Origin: DLKC01 sp002478885 | Lineage (GTDB): Bacteria > Bacteroidota > Bacteroidia > Chitinophagales > Chitinophagaceae | Assembly (NCBI GenBank): GCA_046329585.1 | Contig: JAXLUI010000001.1 | Location: 2,108,001-2,172,000, forward strand | Direction: 5' to 3' | DNA length: 64,000 nucleotides | Shown: positions 27,264 through 35,935 of the stretch, piece by piece | Layout: every line of letters begins with the position of its first letter | Numbering within the stretch: position 1 is the first letter of the stretch | The notes under the pieces: generated by a model | What the model saw: the letters and a program-made list of their open reading frames with translations, nothing else | What the model was told of the DNA's origin: nothing | The model's database searches: none | Program-made: the position numbers and the translations under genes

Positions 27264-27677
27264 TTACTTGAACTTTCTTTCTGTTTCTTGTATCTCCAGG
27301 TCATTAATGCTGGCATATCTCTTACGCATCAGGCCATTTTCATCAAACTCCCACAATTCGTTTCCATAACTGCGGAACCATTGTCCTTCATGGTTATGCC
27401 ATTCGTATTCAAAACGCACTGCCATCCTGTTCTCCCTGAAGCCCCACAGTTCTTTTTTGAGCTTGTAGTCAAGTTCTTTTTCCCATTTGCCTTTTAGAAA
27501 TTCCCTTACAGCTTCCCTTCCATTAATGAAATTTGTGCGATTCCGCCATTCTGTATCAACTGAATAGGCCATGCTTACTTTTTCAGGGTCTTTACTGTTC
27601 CAGGCATCTTCAGCCATCTGTACCTTTTGCAATGCAGTTTCCATCGTAAATGGGGGAAGTGGTTGACGTTGTTCCAT
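27264..27677 (-). CDS. NTF2-like/DUF1348 protein
   Basis: About 137 residues. Matches the DUF1348 branch of the NTF2/SnoaL cone fold: VQMAEDAWNSKDPEKVSMAY, DTEWRNRTNFINGREAVREF, LKGKWEKELDYKLKKELW and WFRSYGNELWEFDENGLM. A small cytosolic protein, possibly an enzyme or ligand binder; no reaction is known for the group. I use the ATG at 27677 (MEQRQPLPPF) over one seven codons upstream. First gene of the operon leading to PNPOx, fabF and the AraC regulator. Confidence 0.85.
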   Translation of the reverse strand: MEQRQPLPPFTMETALQKVQMAEDAWNSKDPEKVSMAYSVDTEWRNRTNFINGREAVREFLKGKWEKELDYKLKKELWGFRENRMAVRFEYEWHNHEGQWFRSYGNELWEFDENGLMRKRYASINDLEIQETERKFK

Positions 27678-27776
27678 ATTTTTTATTTTGTTACACAAAG
27701 CTCAGCAAAACGAAGGCCTTCTAAAATGGATGATGAACGCAATGGGATGGACAGTTTTCCCCCGGTCAATACTTTT

Positions 27777-27806
27777 GCCAAAAAAAGCCGGCAACTTTGC
27801 CGGCCC
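27777..27806 (-). terminator. Intrinsic terminator after the exported alpha/beta hydrolase
   Basis: On the minus strand GCCGGCAAAGTTGCCGGC is followed by seven T residues, about 30 bases after the hydrolase stop codon. Confidence 0.85.
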
Positions 27807-27833
27807 ACTATTTAACTGCTTGCGTTAATAATT

Positions 27834-28775
27834 TTATTTGCCTGCTACCTTTTCTTTATAAAAACGATGGATGTTGTCAGAAATGTAGTCAAGATGGTCT
27901 TCCACTGCAAAATGTCCGGCATCAAGCCTGTGCATTTCAGCATGGGGCAAATCTTTCAGATAGGCCTCGCCACCGGCAGGGGTAAAGAAAATATCCGTTT
28001 GCCCCCAAAAAATAATTGTTTTGGGCTGTTGTTTGCGAAGGAACTCCTGCCACACAGGATACAATTCAACATTTTTCCGATAGTCATAAAACAGGTTGAG
28101 GTTTACACGAACTGCATTGGGTCTTTGCATAAAAGCATAGTCAGATTCCCAATTATCGGGACTTATTAACGACGTATCTTTTGCACCATAAAAATAAATG
28201 CTTTTAATTGCGTCATGTGTAAGGAATGCCGCTAAAGGTTTTTCTGTTTCAGCACTCCTGTTTTTCCACAAGGCGCCACGAAAACCATCCCATGCTGCTG
28301 TAAAACCAACTTCATAGGCATTGGTGTTTTGTATAATTAACCAGTCTAGTGCTTTGGGATTGCGGCCGACTATCCTGAAACCAATCGGCCCACCATAATC
28401 TTGTGCATACAGTCCGTAATGGTCAAATCCTTTTAGTTGCAGGAAATGTTCAACGATTAAAGAAATGCCGTCAAAAGTATAATCATACGATGCAGGGTCA
28501 GGCATATCACTCAGACCAAAGCCTGGATAGTCGGGAGAAATTACATGGAATTTATCAGAGAGCGAACCAATCAGGTCCCTGTATTGATGGGAGCCGGCAG
28601 GGAAGCCATGTAATAAAACAATCTTGGGATTTTTAGGATCCCCGGCTTCACGATAGGCGATGTTTAAACCATCAACTTTAATACGCTTGTAAGATACCTG
28701 TGCCAAAGACACCTGAGATGTCAGCAGCAATACAAACGCAAAAAACAGCATGTTAATCTTTTTCATTTTTTTCAT
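27834..28775 (-). CDS. Exported alpha/beta hydrolase with Asp nucleophile (epoxide hydrolase/dehalogenase type)
   Basis: 313 residues with a signal peptide (cleavage near SLAQ, residue 26). The fold is clear: oxyanion motif HGFPAGSHQYRD (from His56), the SPDYPGFGLSDMP segment, nucleophile elbow YAQDYGGPIG with Asp126, the acid region WGQTDIFFTP and His near 290 in LDAGHFAVEDH. An aspartate nucleophile places it with epoxide hydrolases and haloalkane or haloacid dehalogenases, not esterases. Periplasmic by its signal. Two terminators bracket it, so it is probably a single-gene unit. Confidence 0.87.
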   Translation of the reverse strand: MKKMKKINMLFFAFVLLLTSQVSLAQVSYKRIKVDGLNIAYREAGDPKNPKIVLLHGFPAGSHQYRDLIGSLSDKFHVISPDYPGFGLSDMPDPASYDYTFDGISLIVEHFLQLKGFDHYGLYAQDYGGPIGFRIVGRNPKALDWLIIQNTNAYEVGFTAAWDGFRGALWKNRSAETEKPLAAFLTHDAIKSIYFYGAKDTSLISPDNWESDYAFMQRPNAVRVNLNLFYDYRKNVELYPVWQEFLRKQQPKTIIFWGQTDIFFTPAGGEAYLKDLPHAEMHRLDAGHFAVEDHLDYISDNIHRFYKEKVAGK

Positions 28776-28890
28776 TGTTTAAGTTTCAAATAATTTTAAT
28801 GGCACAAAGTTGTTCTTATAACAGGGGGTAGAAAATGGAGAATAAACGCAGTTGGATGGATGAATTTCCCGGATGAATTGTTTAAGCAAC

Positions 28891-28920
28891 AAAAAAGCCG
28901 GAAACAATCCGGCTTTTTTA
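28891..28920 (-). terminator. Intrinsic terminator after the AhpD-like gene
   Basis: AAAAAAGCCGG with CCGGCTTTTTT around a short loop (AAACAAT). Symmetric A and T tracts would work in both directions; it lies 20 bases past the stop of the minus-strand gene. Confidence 0.85.
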
Positions 28921-28940
28921 TCAGGGTCTCGTTTATAAAT

Positions 28941-29492
28941 TTAGTTCAGCACTGCTTCAACTTCTAATGCAGGCGCCAGGGGAAAATCAACTGGTATTTG
29001 TGTAAGATTGTGAAGATAGTTCATGGCTGTTTTATCACTCACCTGCAAAATCAAATCAACCAGGTTTTCATCTGTGTAACCTTGTGCAAAAAAGTCGTCA
29101 ACCAATTCAGCTTCCGCATTACCACGGTTGCGGGTGATGCTGGCGGCTAATTTAACCAATGCATTCAGCCTGGGGTTATCAGCCTTTTCACGGCGTATAT
29201 TCAGTAGTTGGGCATCCGTAAATCCATTCATTTTACCAATTACGGTGTGGGCACTTTTACAGTATAGGCAGTTGTTTACTTCGCTCACAATTAAATTTAC
29301 AGCTTCCTTTTCTTTGTTAGATAACGTGGTCTTTGCATTCTGATAGGCCAGGTACCGGCCTAAACCATTACTGGAATGAGCGATAGTGGCATACAAGTTT
29401 GGAACAAAGCCAAGCGCCTTGTTCAGGTTGTCAAAAATAGTTTGATTGGCCGTAGCTACTTCATCTCTTGTGGGGACTGTGAATTTTTTCAT
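28941..29492 (-). CDS. Carboxymuconolactone decarboxylase/AhpD-like protein
   Basis: 183 residues, all-helical AhpD-like fold. The catalytic pattern is visible: Cys75-x-x-Cys78-x-x-x-His82 in NNCLYCKSAH, preceded by a glutamate. Such proteins act as peroxidases or peroxidase partners with a redox-active CxxC. The length and the opening PTRDEVATANQTIFDNLNKA fit the CMD group common in Bacteroidetes. Lies just upstream of the exported alpha/beta hydrolase on the same strand but behind its own terminator. Confidence 0.9.
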   Translation of the reverse strand: MKKFTVPTRDEVATANQTIFDNLNKALGFVPNLYATIAHSSNGLGRYLAYQNAKTTLSNKEKEAVNLIVSEVNNCLYCKSAHTVIGKMNGFTDAQLLNIRREKADNPRLNALVKLAASITRNRGNAEAELVDDFFAQGYTDENLVDLILQVSDKTAMNYLHNLTQIPVDFPLAPALEVEAVLN

Positions 29493-29741
29493 TGTTTTTA
29501 TTTTTTAAGTTTTGTTGCCGTTATTGACAATGCAAAAGTGCTCCGGCAGCAAACCATAAAAAATGGAGAATGAACGCAGATGAATGGATAATTTTCCAGG
29601 GAAGGTTATATAAAAACAATTTCATTTGCTTTGCAATGCGCTAAAAATAGCGCGGTATCAGGCAGTAAATTCGTGTCGGGTTGAATTATGTAAGATGCTG
29701 ATTAGGGCTACATACAACAAGCGGGGTTGGCGAAGTGGGGG

Positions 29742-29860
29742 AATTGGGCTTACGTCCGCCCGGCAAACCCAAGCCCAATTTATATAATAATACTAATGAC
29801 TGGCACTTGGCTCCATAGCTATCGTTCCGTCAGGCATGAAGCGCAACAGCGTGTTAGCGG
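29742..29860 (-). repeat. Stem-loop region after dinB, cassette-boundary-like
   Basis: AATTGGGCTT (29742-29751) pairs with AAGCCCAATT (29771-29780); just outside lie GGGGTTGGCG and CGGCAAACCC, which are also partly inverted. Toward dinB the sequence GCGCAACAGCGTGTTAGCGG (29838-29857) precedes its stop codon. This layout, a folded GC-rich site at the 3' end of a small promoterless accessory gene, recalls integron attC or other cassette boundaries, but the exact attC core GTTRRRY is not met. No integrase gene is in the window. The rest of the 375-base gap (29493-29867) shows nothing clear. Confidence 0.3.
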
Positions 29861-29867
29861 TCCGTTG

Positions 29868-30371
29868 TTATTTGCCCTGTTGTTTCATTACATTCCAGAA
29901 ATTGTAGTCCATCATCGGTGCACTGGTAACTCCTACATTATGCCCGATGGTTACAATTTGTCCACGATGGTAGGTTGTGTGAATTATCAAATGTTGCAAA
30001 TATTCAAACTTTGGAAAATTCGCAGAGAACCATTCCGATTCAATTAAATACGGCTCATTCATATCTTCATAGTTCCCTTTTACATATGCCGCCAAAAGTA
30101 TTGCCTCATTCACTAAATTTTTGTATTCAGTTTTTAAATTCACCTCTGTCACAATGTAATCAAATGCTGGCGTTGATGTTCCTCGAATCATTGAAGACCA
30201 ATACAACTGGGTGTCACTAATATGTTTTAGTGTTTTTGCTATACTACTAAAACTTGACGGGCATTCTCTTTGCAGTAAATCCTCTGAGTGACTTTGTAGC
30301 CAGTTTACTAATTGTTCTGTTACCCAAACGTTGTAATCAACGCTATTTGCAAATGTTGTTTTTAAACTCAT
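29868..30371 (-). CDS. DinB family protein
   Basis: 167 residues of the DinB/YfiT four-helix fold, which binds a divalent metal through three histidines: His50 in LKHISDTQLYW, and the pair in IHTTYHRGQI near 133 and 137. Many members are thiol-dependent S-transferases or of unknown role. It starts 2 bases after the stop of the 98-residue ORF, and that ORF overlaps the DMP19-like gene, so the three may be cotranscribed. The region is more AT-rich than the core genes downstream. Confidence 0.85.
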   Translation of the reverse strand: MSLKTTFANSVDYNVWVTEQLVNWLQSHSEDLLQRECPSSFSSIAKTLKHISDTQLYWSSMIRGTSTPAFDYIVTEVNLKTEYKNLVNEAILLAAYVKGNYEDMNEPYLIESEWFSANFPKFEYLQHLIIHTTYHRGQIVTIGHNVGVTSAPMMDYNFWNVMKQQGK

Positions 30372-30373
30372 AA

Positions 30374-30670
30374 TTATTGTTGTTTATTTTTGTCCATTTT
30401 GATTTTGCCGTTACAATCACCTAACGCTCGGGCACTTGCAAAGGCAGGGAATTCATTGCTTGTCCAGGGAGTGCAAATACCCATTTGAAAATATATTGCT
30501 GGAGTTAAGAAACCTAAGCTAGGCTTTATTCGTTGAGACCCAAACCGCAGTACAACAGGATTACTGCTGCTGGTCGATTCAATGTCAAGACCCGCTATCA
30601 GCAATACCAATCCTGCAGCCAAATTTTGCCACACGGAATTTGTGTTTGTTGTGTCGAATATTGGAGTCAA
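30374..30670 (-). CDS. Hypothetical ORF of 98 residues
   Basis: No family recognised. It starts with an ATGA overlap on the DMP19-like stop codon and ends 2 bases before the dinB start. An N-terminal hydrophobic stretch (LAAGLVLLIAGL, about 17-28) could be a membrane segment. The last residues (KMDKNKQQ) look like non-coding leader for dinB, so the ORF may be a chance frame or an eroded gene. Coding is uncertain. Confidence 0.4.
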   Translation of the reverse strand: MTPIFDTTNTNSVWQNLAAGLVLLIAGLDIESTSSSNPVVLRFGSQRIKPSLGFLTPAIYFQMGICTPWTSNEFPAFASARALGDCNGKIKMDKNKQQ

Positions 30671-31137
30671 AAAAAATCTTGGTGCTTTTTAACGTACTCA
30701 ATATTTAAAACATTCAGGTCATCCTCATATTCATAAAACTTTTGGTCAAGGGCGTCCCAAACTTCGTTGGCTGTCTCTTCAATTTGTTCAACTATTTCTG
30801 TCCGTTCGGCGCTGTCCTTTGGAACAAGTCCTTTTGGAAATTGATCAATTGCTTTTTGCAAAATGTCTGCTGCCTTGTCTGCACCAATTGCTTTTAGAGA
30901 TAAAACTGTTTCATGTGCATTGTCACCGCTTGAGTTGCAGAAATATTGATTAAAGCCGCCACTATTAATTTCTCTTTCTAAATTTTGGTTGAAATAAAAT
31001 ATCTTTTGTTGCGCTGTCAACTTATCATAGTCGTCACCATATTCACAAAGTTCTCCAATAAAGTCGTCCAGTTCAATAATACTAACACTTCTGTCTTCAA
31101 AGCTTAGTAACCCGTCCAAATTTGAAATTTTCGTCAT
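30667..31137 (-). CDS. DMP19/DUF4375-like protein
   Basis: 156 residues, acidic and helical. The middle part (KIFYFNQNLEREINSGGFNQ, then YFCNSSGDNAHETVLSLKAI and GADKAADILQKAIDQFPKGL) matches the DMP19-like domain of DUF4375, found in many small accessory proteins of unknown role. Cytosolic by its lack of signal. It heads the small AT-rich group with the 98-residue ORF and dinB. Upstream (31169-31201) is a GCCTGCA/TGCAGGC hairpin. Confidence 0.75.
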   Translation of the reverse strand: MTKISNLDGLLSFEDRSVSIIELDDFIGELCEYGDDYDKLTAQQKIFYFNQNLEREINSGGFNQYFCNSSGDNAHETVLSLKAIGADKAADILQKAIDQFPKGLVPKDSAERTEIVEQIEETANEVWDALDQKFYEYEDDLNVLNIEYVKKHQDFF

Positions 31138-31263
31138 AATGGTCTAAAGTTTAGGAAGATGTCAGATTGCCTGCAACCATCGTTCGGCGGTGGCTGCAGG
31201 CCCGGAATAGTTGCTGCGTACCCTCGGCAACAGAAGCTGATTATAACTACTGATGTTGAAATT

Positions 31264-31389
31264 AACAACTAAAAACTAAATAGCATTCGCTCAAGCCCGA
31301 TATCAGCCGATAGTAGTGAAACGGCTTATTTTTCATCCCACCACCCTGCTGGCAAACCTTTTGTTGCCTGCTGCACAAGTTGCCATGTA
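31264..31389. repeat. Diverged repeat, partner of 35556-35680
   Basis: Shares ordered blocks with 35556-35680: AACAACTAAA, AAATAG.ATTCGC, GATAGTAGT, GGCAAAC and TTTGTTG, and GCAC, over about 120 bases with small indels. The two copies are in direct orientation and enclose the amidohydrolase, VOC and unknown exported genes. Confidence 0.45.
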
Positions 31390-32835
31390 CTAATTAAATC
31401 CAACTTTCCCTTTTACGGATTCAAATAATTTCTTTGAGTTGTAACCAACTCCATTTTTAAAAACAAAAACCACTCTGCGTATATCACTGATGTTCCTTGA
31501 AGGGTCACCATCTATTATTAAAAGATCAGCCGATTTGCCTGCTTCAATTGTGCCAATAGTTTTATCAAAGCCTAATGCAACTGAACCATTTTGGGTTGCA
31601 ATTTTTATTGCCTCCAATGGGGTAAACCCATCCGCTTCTACCAATAACTCTATGGCTCTCCAATTTCCAAAGCCTGCGATGGTGCCCCCATTACCAGTTG
31701 GGTCAGTGCCTACTGTAAGCAGCCCACCCATGTCGTAAAACATCTTTTCCATTTTTGCATTATTGGCAAATGCTTTATCATAATCCGTTGGTGCTTTTGC
31801 CGATTTAACCCTGGCAAATAATTTTAAATAAAAATCCCTGCTGTCAGGAGAAAAATAGCTTAACAATTCCGGAGAAGGGGCAGGTTGTGTTGTAGTATAC
31901 CCTTCAAACACAGCAGGTGTTGAATTGATAATTACTTTTTTATCAATTAAGAACTGTATTAAGTTTTTAACGCTGTCATTTCTAATATCCATATTGCCAA
32001 AAGATTTGAGTGCATTTGGCGGACATTCATTCTCTTTTTTATCTTTTGCAAAATCGGAGCTTACAATAAAGCCATGCTCCAATTGGTCAATCCCCATCTC
32101 CGCAGCTTCTCTGTAAGTTACCGAACATAAATGAGCAGTAATCTTTAAATGCCTTTTATGTACTGCATCAATAGCAGCTTTTAAAGTAGGTTTTTCTATA
32201 GCCATATAACCTTTAAAAGACGTAAATCCTTGGTCTGCCCAATAATTTACAAAAGCAGTGGCATCTTCTGGCTTTTTTAACTCATTCATTTGAGGAAAGA
32301 TAGAACCATTCCCATCGAGATAAGGTGCTGTTACTTCGATAGCAGGTCCTGGAATTTTTCCTGCATCGATGTCCCTTTTTATGTTCATGTCTGAATAGGG
32401 TTCAACATTACCCGCAGTTCTTATCGTAGTGGCACCCGCTGCAAGATAGAGGCGTGGGAAAGTAAAAGGCAATTGTTTTAAATTAAGATACCTTGGTTCA
32501 AGGGAATGTGCAGATATATACATGTGTTCATGCAGCATTACCAACCCTGGCATTATCGCCTTGCCATTTAAGTCAACGATGTTCGCAATTTTAGGGATAA
32601 TTGCTTTTGCATCATCACCTACCCAATCAATTTTGCCATTACTGATTATGATTGTTTGATGTGGCCTTGCAGCATTGCCTTTGCCATCAATCAGTAAAGC
32701 ATTTTTAAATACAATGATACTGTCATTATAGTCAATGTACTTTTTTGTTTCGTCACTGAATTTTATTTGTGCAAAAGCAATGGTTGATAAAAAAGAAGCA
32801 AAAATGAAAGCTAATGAAGTTTTATACATAGTCAT
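31390..32835 (-). CDS. Exported amidohydrolase family protein
   Basis: About 481 residues with a signal peptide (SFLSTIAFAQ). Metal-dependent hydrolase of the amidohydrolase superfamily, likely imidazolonepropionase/prolidase-like type. Visible ligands: HEH at 102-104 (GLVMLHEHMYIS), a lysine in SFKGYM that may be carboxylated, His in ITAHLCS and LEHGF, and Asp in VGTDPTGNGG. The C-terminal beta-domain ends TIEAGKSADLLIIDGDPSRN. Substrates of exported members are often peptides or cyclic amides, but this is not decided here. Start at 32835 (MTMYKTS) gives a clean signal peptide; the frame is open to 32922. Confidence 0.9.
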   Translation of the reverse strand: MTMYKTSLAFIFASFLSTIAFAQIKFSDETKKYIDYNDSIIVFKNALLIDGKGNAARPHQTIIISNGKIDWVGDDAKAIIPKIANIVDLNGKAIMPGLVMLHEHMYISAHSLEPRYLNLKQLPFTFPRLYLAAGATTIRTAGNVEPYSDMNIKRDIDAGKIPGPAIEVTAPYLDGNGSIFPQMNELKKPEDATAFVNYWADQGFTSFKGYMAIEKPTLKAAIDAVHKRHLKITAHLCSVTYREAAEMGIDQLEHGFIVSSDFAKDKKENECPPNALKSFGNMDIRNDSVKNLIQFLIDKKVIINSTPAVFEGYTTTQPAPSPELLSYFSPDSRDFYLKLFARVKSAKAPTDYDKAFANNAKMEKMFYDMGGLLTVGTDPTGNGGTIAGFGNWRAIELLVEADGFTPLEAIKIATQNGSVALGFDKTIGTIEAGKSADLLIIDGDPSRNISDIRRVVFVFKNGVGYNSKKLFESVKGKVGFN

Positions 32836-32985
32836 ATTCTTAATTCCTTTTAGCAATATTACAAAGTGTATTAATGTATACCATACAACGGGCACGGCCT
32901 GGTGAACTGTGGATAGTAGCATTCCAACCAGCCCTTACCGGTGTTAATTTTTATTTGCTGTTGAAGATACATTTTGTAGCTGATG

Positions 32986-33003
32986 GCGTTGCGTCACCCT
33001 GGC
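32986..33003 (-). repeat. Dispersed intergenic element, weak copy
   Basis: The minus strand reads CCAGGGTGACGCAACGCCATC, which keeps GGGTG and GACGCAAC but has lost three bases of the core. Otherwise the 425-base gap (32836-33260) shows no other feature. Confidence 0.35.
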
Positions 33004-33260
33004 AACTGAAGTTGAATAATGATTTTTACTGCCGATTGTTCTTCCGCCATTCCCGGATGTTTGCGGTGGTGCTTCTGCCAACACAATAGAAGATATACTT
33101 ACTGTTTGAGTCGCCAGATAATGAACGAAGCATTTTAATTTACGCTATAGTCAATCAAAGAGACGCCCAATAAGAACGGTCGGCTTACAAATAATTCCGA
33201 GCATTTGGTTTGAAGAGCACAGTAGAATGATGCTTACAAGAATAGGAATTATTGTATTTG

Positions 33261-33734
33261 TCAGCCGCTGTAATCTTTTGCACTTAATTGGAACCTGATA
33301 TTGTCGGGATCACGTAGGTATACTTGGTCCTCATTTTCTATGGTAGGATTAGCAGAAGGGAATTCCTTTTTCAACTTTTCGAATACCGATGCTGCATCAA
33401 AAGATGCTATGCCAATGCAGAAATGATCTATGCCGGATGAACGCTCATCTTTATTAATACTTAAGAAGCTGTTTCCAAGGTCAAGGTTACAATAGTCTTT
33501 ATCCTCGTTCCTCACCTTTAAGCCCAAAAGTTTCTGGTAGAAAGCTTTTGATTTAGCCACATCGGAAACATAGATCGTAGCATGATTAAGCGTTTTTCCC
33601 TCGAAACTGGGTTGAGCAGATACTGCTAACACCGATGGGGCAGCAGCAATAACTGCTAATGACTGAACAAAATCCCGTCTGCTGATGCCGCCTTTTTCGT
33701 AGGAATCAAGCATTTTTTCAATTACATTTTTCAT
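33261..33734 (-). CDS. Exported VOC-family (glyoxalase-fold) protein with Tat-type signal
   Basis: 157 residues. The N-terminus has SRRDFVQSLAVIAAAPSVL, a twin-arginine export signal, beginning at residue 18. The rest is a single VOC domain: NHATIYVSDVAKSKAFYQKL, SSGIDHFCIGIASFDA and DPDNIRFQLS. Metal-binding positions His (NHATI), His (IDHFCIG) and a late acidic residue can be guessed. VOC enzymes include glyoxalases, dioxygenases and resistance proteins. Tat export fits a protein that folds with a metal in the cytoplasm. I use the ATG at 33734; the upstream extension is poor in composition. Confidence 0.82.
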   Translation of the reverse strand: MKNVIEKMLDSYEKGGISRRDFVQSLAVIAAAPSVLAVSAQPSFEGKTLNHATIYVSDVAKSKAFYQKLLGLKVRNEDKDYCNLDLGNSFLSINKDERSSGIDHFCIGIASFDAASVFEKLKKEFPSANPTIENEDQVYLRDPDNIRFQLSAKDYSG

Positions 33735-34026
33735 TGTTTTTTTTATAGTGTTTCGTAATAGCATTAACACTTACGAAAAAGCATTACTGAAATTGGGGAA
33801 TTCGAAGATGCCAGGCCTATTACGTCAGGGCCAAATGCGATGCTGAAGATGAAGTTAAGATATTAAGGCTGATTAGCAAAAGTCCTGCCCAGGCTAAAGT
33901 TGAAGCGATGCACTTTAATGTTGTATGTTTTTATTGTTGTTAGTTAAGTTAGACTCAAGAGTATTTGCAAGTCGGTAAAATAAAGCTCATATGCTGGTTA
34001 ACAAGTTCACCTTTTATGGATTTCGG

Positions 34027-34054
34027 GCTACTCTTTTGGAGCAGCTTTTTTTCA
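34027..34054 (+). terminator. Weak hairpin with T run
   Basis: GCTACTC pairs with GAGCAGC (one mismatch) around TTTTG, then seven T residues. It lies in the 424-base gap (33735-34158) before the unknown exported gene; no gene on this strand ends nearby, so function is doubtful. Confidence 0.25.
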
Positions 34055-34158
34055 TTCCCATCCGATGGGCTTCAATAAAAGGATTGCAGCGAAGCATGTC
34101 TTCAATGCCGGGAATTACAATACATTAACTGCCGTTAAAAAATAATCTAATTTTAAAA

Positions 34159-35487
34159 ATGACTTTTAAAAAAACCTTCGTCCTCGTAATAATCATATCC
34201 TGTTGCTCAGCCACCGGTTTTGCTCAACTTATACTTTATTCGCAACTCTTCGATCATAAACATGCTGCATTTTATTATATAGCCGGCAAGGTGGGCAACA
34301 ATTATCATATCTGGAAAACCACTCAGTCGGGCATCCGGGTGGGAAAAGAGAAAATCGCCATTGACATCATTATTCTGTCAGATCAAATGAAGGTGATTGA
34401 TGAAAAGGCGCTGATGATAGATGAATCCAATGCGCATGCTGTGAAAATAAATTTTACCCCAATCGGCACGTATTATTTTGCCACGATCGATTTTTATGAT
34501 TCAGGGGTATTGATAAAGCAGCAGGTTTTAAAAATGGACGAAAATGGATCGATTATAGATTCTGCAATTCACCCGGGTAGTTTTACAAACAAAACAGTTG
34601 CCGGTAATTATACTTCATTTGACAGTGCAGTAATCGGGCGAGCAAATTGGACGTACACAGTTACAACAAGGCCGGTAAATCAGGACGGTGATCTGGAGGA
34701 AACGCAATCCGTATTCCACAAACTCCTCGATATTGATCAGACTGAAATGATCATTCGCAAACAGCATTATCCGCGTGATACAATAGCGCCAATGGTTATC
34801 AGGTACCGCTCCTCGAAATTCAATTATCATTTTCCGAAAATCATCCCGGATAGCAATGGAATAGTATGGGTATGTGCATCCCAAAAACGAACTGCTGAAG
34901 CCAAAGATTCTTCTAACGCCATTTTTTTAGTGAAGCTGGATTCAAATCTTAATGAATTGCCGGGAGCTGTTAAATATATCAAATCAAATTTGCCTGATGC
35001 TACGGTTAAGGCACTATTCAACCCGCAAGAGATCTTCATGGTGAACAGGCAGCTTTTTTTAATTAGCGTTGGTGCATTTCCTGAAACTTTTTATTATTCG
35101 AAATCTGCAGGAGTATACCGTGGATCGTATGATATATATCAAACCAGGCTCCTGCGGGTGACCCAACTTGATGAGTCAATGAACCTGTTGCATGACACGC
35201 TGATCAGCCTGCTTTCCATGGGTTCAGAAATTTTTCCTTATGGTGCTTTCTATTCTACCCAGGATGGCAGTATAGATATGTTTTGTAATCAGCAATTCCC
35301 TCATAAGATGAATGGTATCAAGTGGTTTAGAATTTCTAAAAACCCTATAGAAGAAAGCAATCTGCTGGTCGACCCGCACAACGAATATTTAATCTCCGGT
35401 ACGATAAGGATTGATAAGGATATTTATATAATACCATTTTCTCATAACGGGAAAATCGGTTTTATGAAATGGGCCAATAGCAACTAA
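34159..35487 (+). CDS. Unknown exported protein
   Basis: I do not recognise the family. 442 residues with a signal peptide (MTFKKTFVLVIIISCCSATGFAQ). The rest is beta-rich with repeating aromatic-glycine and Asp-rich turns (KMDENGSIIDSAIH, LVKLDSNLNELPGAV, QLDESMNLLHDTL, STQDGSIDMF), as in a beta-propeller. No catalytic motif, sorting domain or membrane segment after the signal. It stands alone beside the repeat array, and its AT-richness is like that of the 24-35 kb block. Confidence 0.7.
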   Translation: MTFKKTFVLVIIISCCSATGFAQLILYSQLFDHKHAAFYYIAGKVGNNYHIWKTTQSGIRVGKEKIAIDIIILSDQMKVIDEKALMIDESNAHAVKINFTPIGTYYFATIDFYDSGVLIKQQVLKMDENGSIIDSAIHPGSFTNKTVAGNYTSFDSAVIGRANWTYTVTTRPVNQDGDLEETQSVFHKLLDIDQTEMIIRKQHYPRDTIAPMVIRYRSSKFNYHFPKIIPDSNGIVWVCASQKRTAEAKDSSNAIFLVKLDSNLNELPGAVKYIKSNLPDATVKALFNPQEIFMVNRQLFLISVGAFPETFYYSKSAGVYRGSYDIYQTRLLRVTQLDESMNLLHDTLISLLSMGSEIFPYGAFYSTQDGSIDMFCNQQFPHKMNGIKWFRISKNPIEESNLLVDPHNEYLISGTIRIDKDIYIIPFSHNGKIGFMKWANSN

Positions 35488-35935
35488 AGCAATTTCATTT
35501 TCATAACTATCCGGAGACGAAATACGCGACAAGTGAAAACATCTGGCACGCCGTAAACAACTAAAGGCCAAATAGAATTCGCCTAAACCCTATATTGGCT
35601 GATAGTAGTATCCCGCAGTTTCGGGATTATCCCGTCCGCCAGTCTTGTGGCAAACTTTTGTTGGACGAGTGCACTTTTAATTACAGGTCAGGATAAATAT
35701 TAGCGCCGTTAACTGCTGCCAGTATCCTCGTTGATATTGGCGATGTGCATCTGTTTGAAACTTTCTATCACTTAAACAGCTTTGTTGGCCTTTAGTTCTC
35801 ACAGAGTTACGCGTAGCGAACGCTTTGCATAGGCCAAAATATTGTCCGACCAGTCACCCGTCAGGATACCCGCGCCAGTGGCGAATGCAGCAGTGTCCCT
35901 TTAAGGAGACTTTGCGGAGACGAAAAGATGCCTCG
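35488..35935. other. Gene-free sequence before the repeat array
   Basis: Holds the diverged repeat at 35556-35680. A CCGGGAT-type inverted pair (TCCCGCAGTTTCGGGATTATCCCG, 35610-35633) lies inside it. No ORF with convincing protein character. Confidence 0.5.
35556..35680. repeat. Diverged repeat, partner of 31264-31389
   Basis: Second copy of the roughly 120-base repeat; shares ordered blocks with 31264-31389 and contains an extra TCCCGCAGTTTCGGGA insertion. Confidence 0.45.
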
